Assembly: GCA_024696635.1 (NCBI GenBank)
Contig: JAILGP010000223.1
Span: 1 to 48,059, forward strand
Reading direction: 5' to 3'
Source of the DNA: Eubacterium sp.
Lineage (GTDB): Bacteria; Bacillota; Clostridia; Lachnospirales; Lachnospiraceae
Length of the DNA: 48,059 bases
Under the pieces are notes generated by a model. The model searched no databases and was not told the origin of the DNA. It saw only the letters and a program-made list of their open reading frames with translations. This document shows, piece after piece, positions 45,368 through 48,059 of this stretch (positions are counted from its first letter, which is position 1; the number at the start of each line of letters is the position of its first letter). The position numbers were made by a program, and so were the translations under genes.

Positions 45368-47446
45368 ATGCAAGTAATTCTAGCGGAAAAAGCCGGATTT
45401 TGTTTTGGAGTTAAGAGAGCTGTGGATATGGCTTTTGAAGAATCTGAGAATAAATCTGGAAAGGTTTATACATATGGTCCCATTATTCATAATGAGGAAG
45501 TGACTAAAAAGCTTGAGGAAGCCGGAGTATCTATTGTTGAATCAAAGGAAGAATTAAAATCTTTAGAAAAAGGAAGTAGACTTATCATAAGATCCCATGG
45601 GGTCAGCCAAGATGTATTCAAGGAGGCTGAGGATTTAGGTCTTAATATAGTTGATGCAACTTGTCCTTTTGTTTCAAATATTCATAAAATTGTATCTCAA
45701 AGGTCTGCGGAAGGGGATGTGATTTTTGTAATTGGTAATCCTGGACATGCAGAAGTCGAGGGAACTATTGGCTGGATAAATGGAGAATACTACGTTATTA
45801 ATACTGTTGATGATATAAATTCTCTTCCGGATATGACGGATAGGAATATTACTGTGGTAGAGCAAACCACTTTTAGTTTAAAAAAATCTCAAGAAATTGT
45901 TGCCATTTTAAAAGATAAATATTATAATGTTAATGTTTGCAAAACTATATGTAATGCTACTGAAGAACGTCAGAAGGAAGCTGAGGAGTTAGCTAAGTCG
46001 GTTGACGCGATGATTGTTATCGGTGGCAAAAATAGTTCTAATACTCAAAAACTATATGAGATTAGCAAACAACAATGTAACAATACTTACTATATTCAGA
46101 CACTCGTAGACTTGGATTTAACTGCTTTTGAATCCGCTTTTAAATTCGACGGTAGGGTAGGTATTACAGCAGGGGCGTCTACCCCGAATTATATAATTAA
46201 GGAGGTTCAAAACAGAATGTCAGAGCAAACGTTTGAAGAAATGCTCGAAGAGCAGAAGCCAGTCACAATCAGACCTGGACAAATTATCGATGGAAAGGTT
46301 GTTTCAGTTAAGGAGGATGAGCTTGTAGTTGATATTCATTACAAGTCAGACGGAATCCTTAAGGCCAACGAGTATTCCAATGAAATCGTTGATCTCACAA
46401 CAGTTGTTAAGGAAGGCGATGATATCAAGGTCAAGGTTCTTAAGACCAATGATGGTGAGGGAACAGTACTTCTTTCTCACAAGAAGGTAGCACTTGAAAA
46501 GGCTTATGATACTCTTCAGGAAGCATATCAGAATCATGAAATACTTAAGGGTAAGGTTGTTGGTGCAAACAAGGGTCTTATCGTTAATGTAAGTGAATGT
46601 AGAGTATTTATTCCTGGAAGCCTTGTTGATGATTCTTATGTAAAGGATCTCAGCGTATATATCGGTCAGGAAGTTGAATTTGAGATTACAGAATTTGATA
46701 TTTCTCAAAGACAGAAGAAAATTATCGGTGATAGAAGCAAGGTTATTAGAGAACGTAAGAAGTCTAAGGCTGAAGAGTTCTATGCAAATAACACACGTGG
46801 TGATGTTATCGTTGGTAAGGTAAAGAATATCACACCATTTGGTGTATTTATCGATCTTGGTGGTATTGATGGACTTCTTCACATTTCAGAGATGTCATGG
46901 GGAAGAATTGAGTCACCTAAGAACGTATATAAGGTTGGAGATGAAGTAAGATGCTTCATTAAGGAAATTGATCAGGAAAACAATAAGATTGCTCTTTCCT
47001 GCAAGTTCCCGGATCAGGATCCATGGCTCAAGGTTGTAGAGAAGTATCCAAAGGGTTCTGTTATTGAGGGTCAGATTGCTCGCTTAGCTGATTTTGGTGC
47101 ATTTGTTGTACTTGAGCCAGGCGTAGATGCACTCCTTCATGTTTCACAGATTTCTAAGGATAGAATCGGCAAGCCATCAGATGTTCTTTCGGTTGGTCAG
47201 ACTGTTAAGGCTGTAGTTGATGAGATTAAGGTTGAAGAGAAGAAAATCAGCCTTTCTATGAAGAAGCTTGAAGAAGATTCAGATTCAGATTCAGAATCTG
47301 ATTCAGATGCTGCTGATGAAGTAGAAGCTGTTGAAGAAGCTGCAGAAGAAGTAACAGAAGAAGTTGCAGAAGAAGTTTCAGAAGAAGTTTCAGAACAAGT
47401 TTCAGAACAAGCTACTGAAGCTGTAGAAGAGACTCCAGCTGAATAA
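45368..47446 (+). CDS. ispH: IspH (HMBPP reductase) fused to a four-domain S1 protein
   Basis: 692 residues. Residues 1-283 are IspH, the last MEP-pathway enzyme, reducing HMBPP to IPP and DMAPP with a 4Fe-4S cluster; C12 (GFCFGVKRA), the ATCPF and CNATEERQ cysteines, IHNEEV, GHAEVEGT and VEQTTFS are all there. Residues 284-650 have four S1 RNA-binding repeats (starting near RPGQIIDGKVV, LKGKVVGANKGL, VIVGKVKNITPFGVF, VIEGQIARLADFGAF), then an acidic tail with repeated EEVS/EQVS units. This fusion is known in Clostridia and provides the S1-like protein. Base and codon use change at the joint: the S1 half is more strongly biased. Confidence 0.95.
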   Translation: MQVILAEKAGFCFGVKRAVDMAFEESENKSGKVYTYGPIIHNEEVTKKLEEAGVSIVESKEELKSLEKGSRLIIRSHGVSQDVFKEAEDLGLNIVDATCPFVSNIHKIVSQRSAEGDVIFVIGNPGHAEVEGTIGWINGEYYVINTVDDINSLPDMTDRNITVVEQTTFSLKKSQEIVAILKDKYYNVNVCKTICNATEERQKEAEELAKSVDAMIVIGGKNSSNTQKLYEISKQQCNNTYYIQTLVDLDLTAFESAFKFDGRVGITAGASTPNYIIKEVQNRMSEQTFEEMLEEQKPVTIRPGQIIDGKVVSVKEDELVVDIHYKSDGILKANEYSNEIVDLTTVVKEGDDIKVKVLKTNDGEGTVLLSHKKVALEKAYDTLQEAYQNHEILKGKVVGANKGLIVNVSECRVFIPGSLVDDSYVKDLSVYIGQEVEFEITEFDISQRQKKIIGDRSKVIRERKKSKAEEFYANNTRGDVIVGKVKNITPFGVFIDLGGIDGLLHISEMSWGRIESPKNVYKVGDEVRCFIKEIDQENNKIALSCKFPDQDPWLKVVEKYPKGSVIEGQIARLADFGAFVVLEPGVDALLHVSQISKDRIGKPSDVLSVGQTVKAVVDEIKVEEKKISLSMKKLEEDSDSDSESDSDAADEVEAVEEAAEEVTEEVAEEVSEEVSEQVSEQATEAVEETPAE
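46199..46219 (+). promoter_or_regulatory. Internal ribosome site and ATG at the IspH/S1 joint
   Basis: AAGGAGG (46199-46205) lies 11 bases before an in-frame ATG (46217) that would start a 409-residue S1 protein beginning MSEQTFEEMLEEQ. The spacing is slightly long, but both elements fall exactly between the two domains. Such internal initiation would give free S1 as well as the fusion. Confidence 0.4.
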
Positions 47447-47480
47447 GATTTATCAAATTAAATATAATTTGAAATATAAT

Positions 47481-47518
47481 TCGGGTGATGCTGATTTGTG
47501 TCACCCGATTTGTTTTTA
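47481..47518 (+). terminator. Rho-independent terminator after ispH-S1
   Basis: TCGGGTGA (47481-47488), 12-base loop, TCACCCGA (47501-47508), then TTTGTTTTT. Confidence 0.9.
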
Positions 47519-47552
47519 TAGATATAATAGAATAAGTATTTGAAAAAATGTC

Positions 47553-47581
47553 TTGCTTTATTATATTTGATATGATATATT
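47553..47581 (+). promoter_or_regulatory. Putative promoter of rplS
   Basis: TTGCTT (47553-47558), 17 bases, TATATT (47576-47581), giving a leader of about 140 bases before rplS. Confidence 0.5.
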
Positions 47582-47599
47582 ATACAAGTTGCAAAAGTA

Positions 47600-47695
47600 A
47601 GACGGTCCGCTGTAGTAGGGAATTTTATATTTTTATTTTTGATTTTATATTCCCACTTTGCCTAAGGCTATATATTATTGATACAAGAACGTCTG
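47600..47695 (+). promoter_or_regulatory. Structured leader of rplS, possible L19 autoregulatory element
   Basis: AGACG (near 47601) can pair with CGTCT (near 47691), enclosing a hairpin with GGGAAT/ATTCCC arms (about 47619-47655). Firmicutes often carry an L19 leader RNA in this place; the match here is by position and general shape only. Confidence 0.4.
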
Positions 47696-47726
47696 AAAAT
47701 ATATTACATTTTTTGGAGGTTTTATT

Positions 47727-48059
47727 ATGAAGAGCTATGAAGAAATCATTAAGGGTATCGAAGATGCTCAGCTTCGTGAGGATGAACTTAAATTCAACGT
47801 TGGTGATACAGTAAGAGTATCAGCACAGATCAAAGAGGACAAGAAAACCAGAACACAGGTTTTTGAAGGAACTGTTATTAAGGTTCAGGGACATGGTGCT
47901 AGACAGACATTCACAGTTAGAAAGAATTCTAACGGTGTTGGTGTTGAGAAGACCTGGCCTGTAAACTCACCACTTGTTGAAAAGGTTGTTGTTATCAGAC
48001 GTGGTAAGGCAAGACGTGCTAAGCTGTTCTACCTTCGCGATAGAGTTGGTAAGAGAGCT
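47727..48059 (+). CDS. rplS: 50S ribosomal protein L19 (truncated by the window end)
   Basis: The first 111 codons of L19, a protein of about 115 residues at the 30S-50S interface; only the last few residues lie beyond the window. The sequence [36 protein letters not shown] and [19 protein letters not shown] are characteristic. GGAGG lies seven bases before the ATG. It has its own promoter and a structured leader. Confidence 0.97.
   Translation, partial: MKSYEEIIKGIEDAQLREDELKFNVGDTVRVSAQIKEDKKTRTQVFEGTVIKVQGHGARQTFTVRKNSNGVGVEKTWPVNSPLVEKVVVIRRGKARRAKLFYLRDRVGKRA

Noticed and set aside
47548-47730. 60-codon open frame upstream of rplS
   Set aside because: It lies in the AT-rich leader and rplS promoter, has no ribosome site, and its sequence resembles no protein; it overlaps the rplS start.

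Overview
The window is about 48 kb of AT-rich bacterial chromosome, densely packed and read almost entirely on the + strand. Gene content and order (lepA-hemW-hrcA-grpE-dnaK-dnaJ-prmA-rsmE; recA-recX-rny; an IspH-S1 fusion; CIRCE control of hrcA; GGAGG ribosome sites; GTG starts) point to a Firmicute of class Clostridia, most likely a Lachnospiraceae relative of Butyrivibrio or Roseburia. The family assignment is inference; no rRNA or species marker is present.

Layout: 73-8319 holds elongation factor 4, HemW and the HrcA-controlled chaperone operon, preceded by a promoter with a perfect CIRCE operator and closed by a terminator. 8422-12824 holds PrmA, RsmE, a cysteine desulfurase and ThiI (protein and RNA modification, sulfur transfer). 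12825-15768 holds AT-rich tandem repeats, tRNA-Glu(CTC) on the - strand, an unknown membrane-anchored protein and TmcAL on the - strand. 15769-21241 holds RecA, RecX, RNase Y, a Nudix hydrolase behind a structured 380-base leader, and a Xer recombinase. 21280-26473 holds chorismate synthase, S15, an AroE-AroK fusion and PNPase with a folded leader. 26499-36394 holds a GH94 disaccharide phosphorylase, an FtsK/SpoIIIE translocase, the folate pair Fhs-FolD and RimO. 36540-42856 holds PgsA and a five-gene biotin-dependent Na+-pump operon. 43191-48059 holds a BaiN-like flavoprotein, Cmk, the IspH-S1 fusion and a truncated L19 gene.

Most of the window is housekeeping. The best candidates for something less ordinary are: (i) the Na+-pump operon, which combines a 5S-type (oxaloacetate/pyruvate) and a diverged 12S-type (acyl-CoA) carboxyltransferase with one biotin carrier, one OadB-type channel and an OadG-like subunit made as a predicted lipoprotein; (ii) an internal Shine-Dalgarno and ATG exactly at the IspH/S1 junction, which could release a free S1 protein; (iii) a leader upstream of the Nudix gene with competing hairpins; (iv) a gene whose apparent ATG lies inside its own promoter, so that translation may start at ATT; and (v) insertions in PrmA and in the Nudix box. 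No CRISPR array, prophage, insertion sequence or clear horizontally acquired island was seen.
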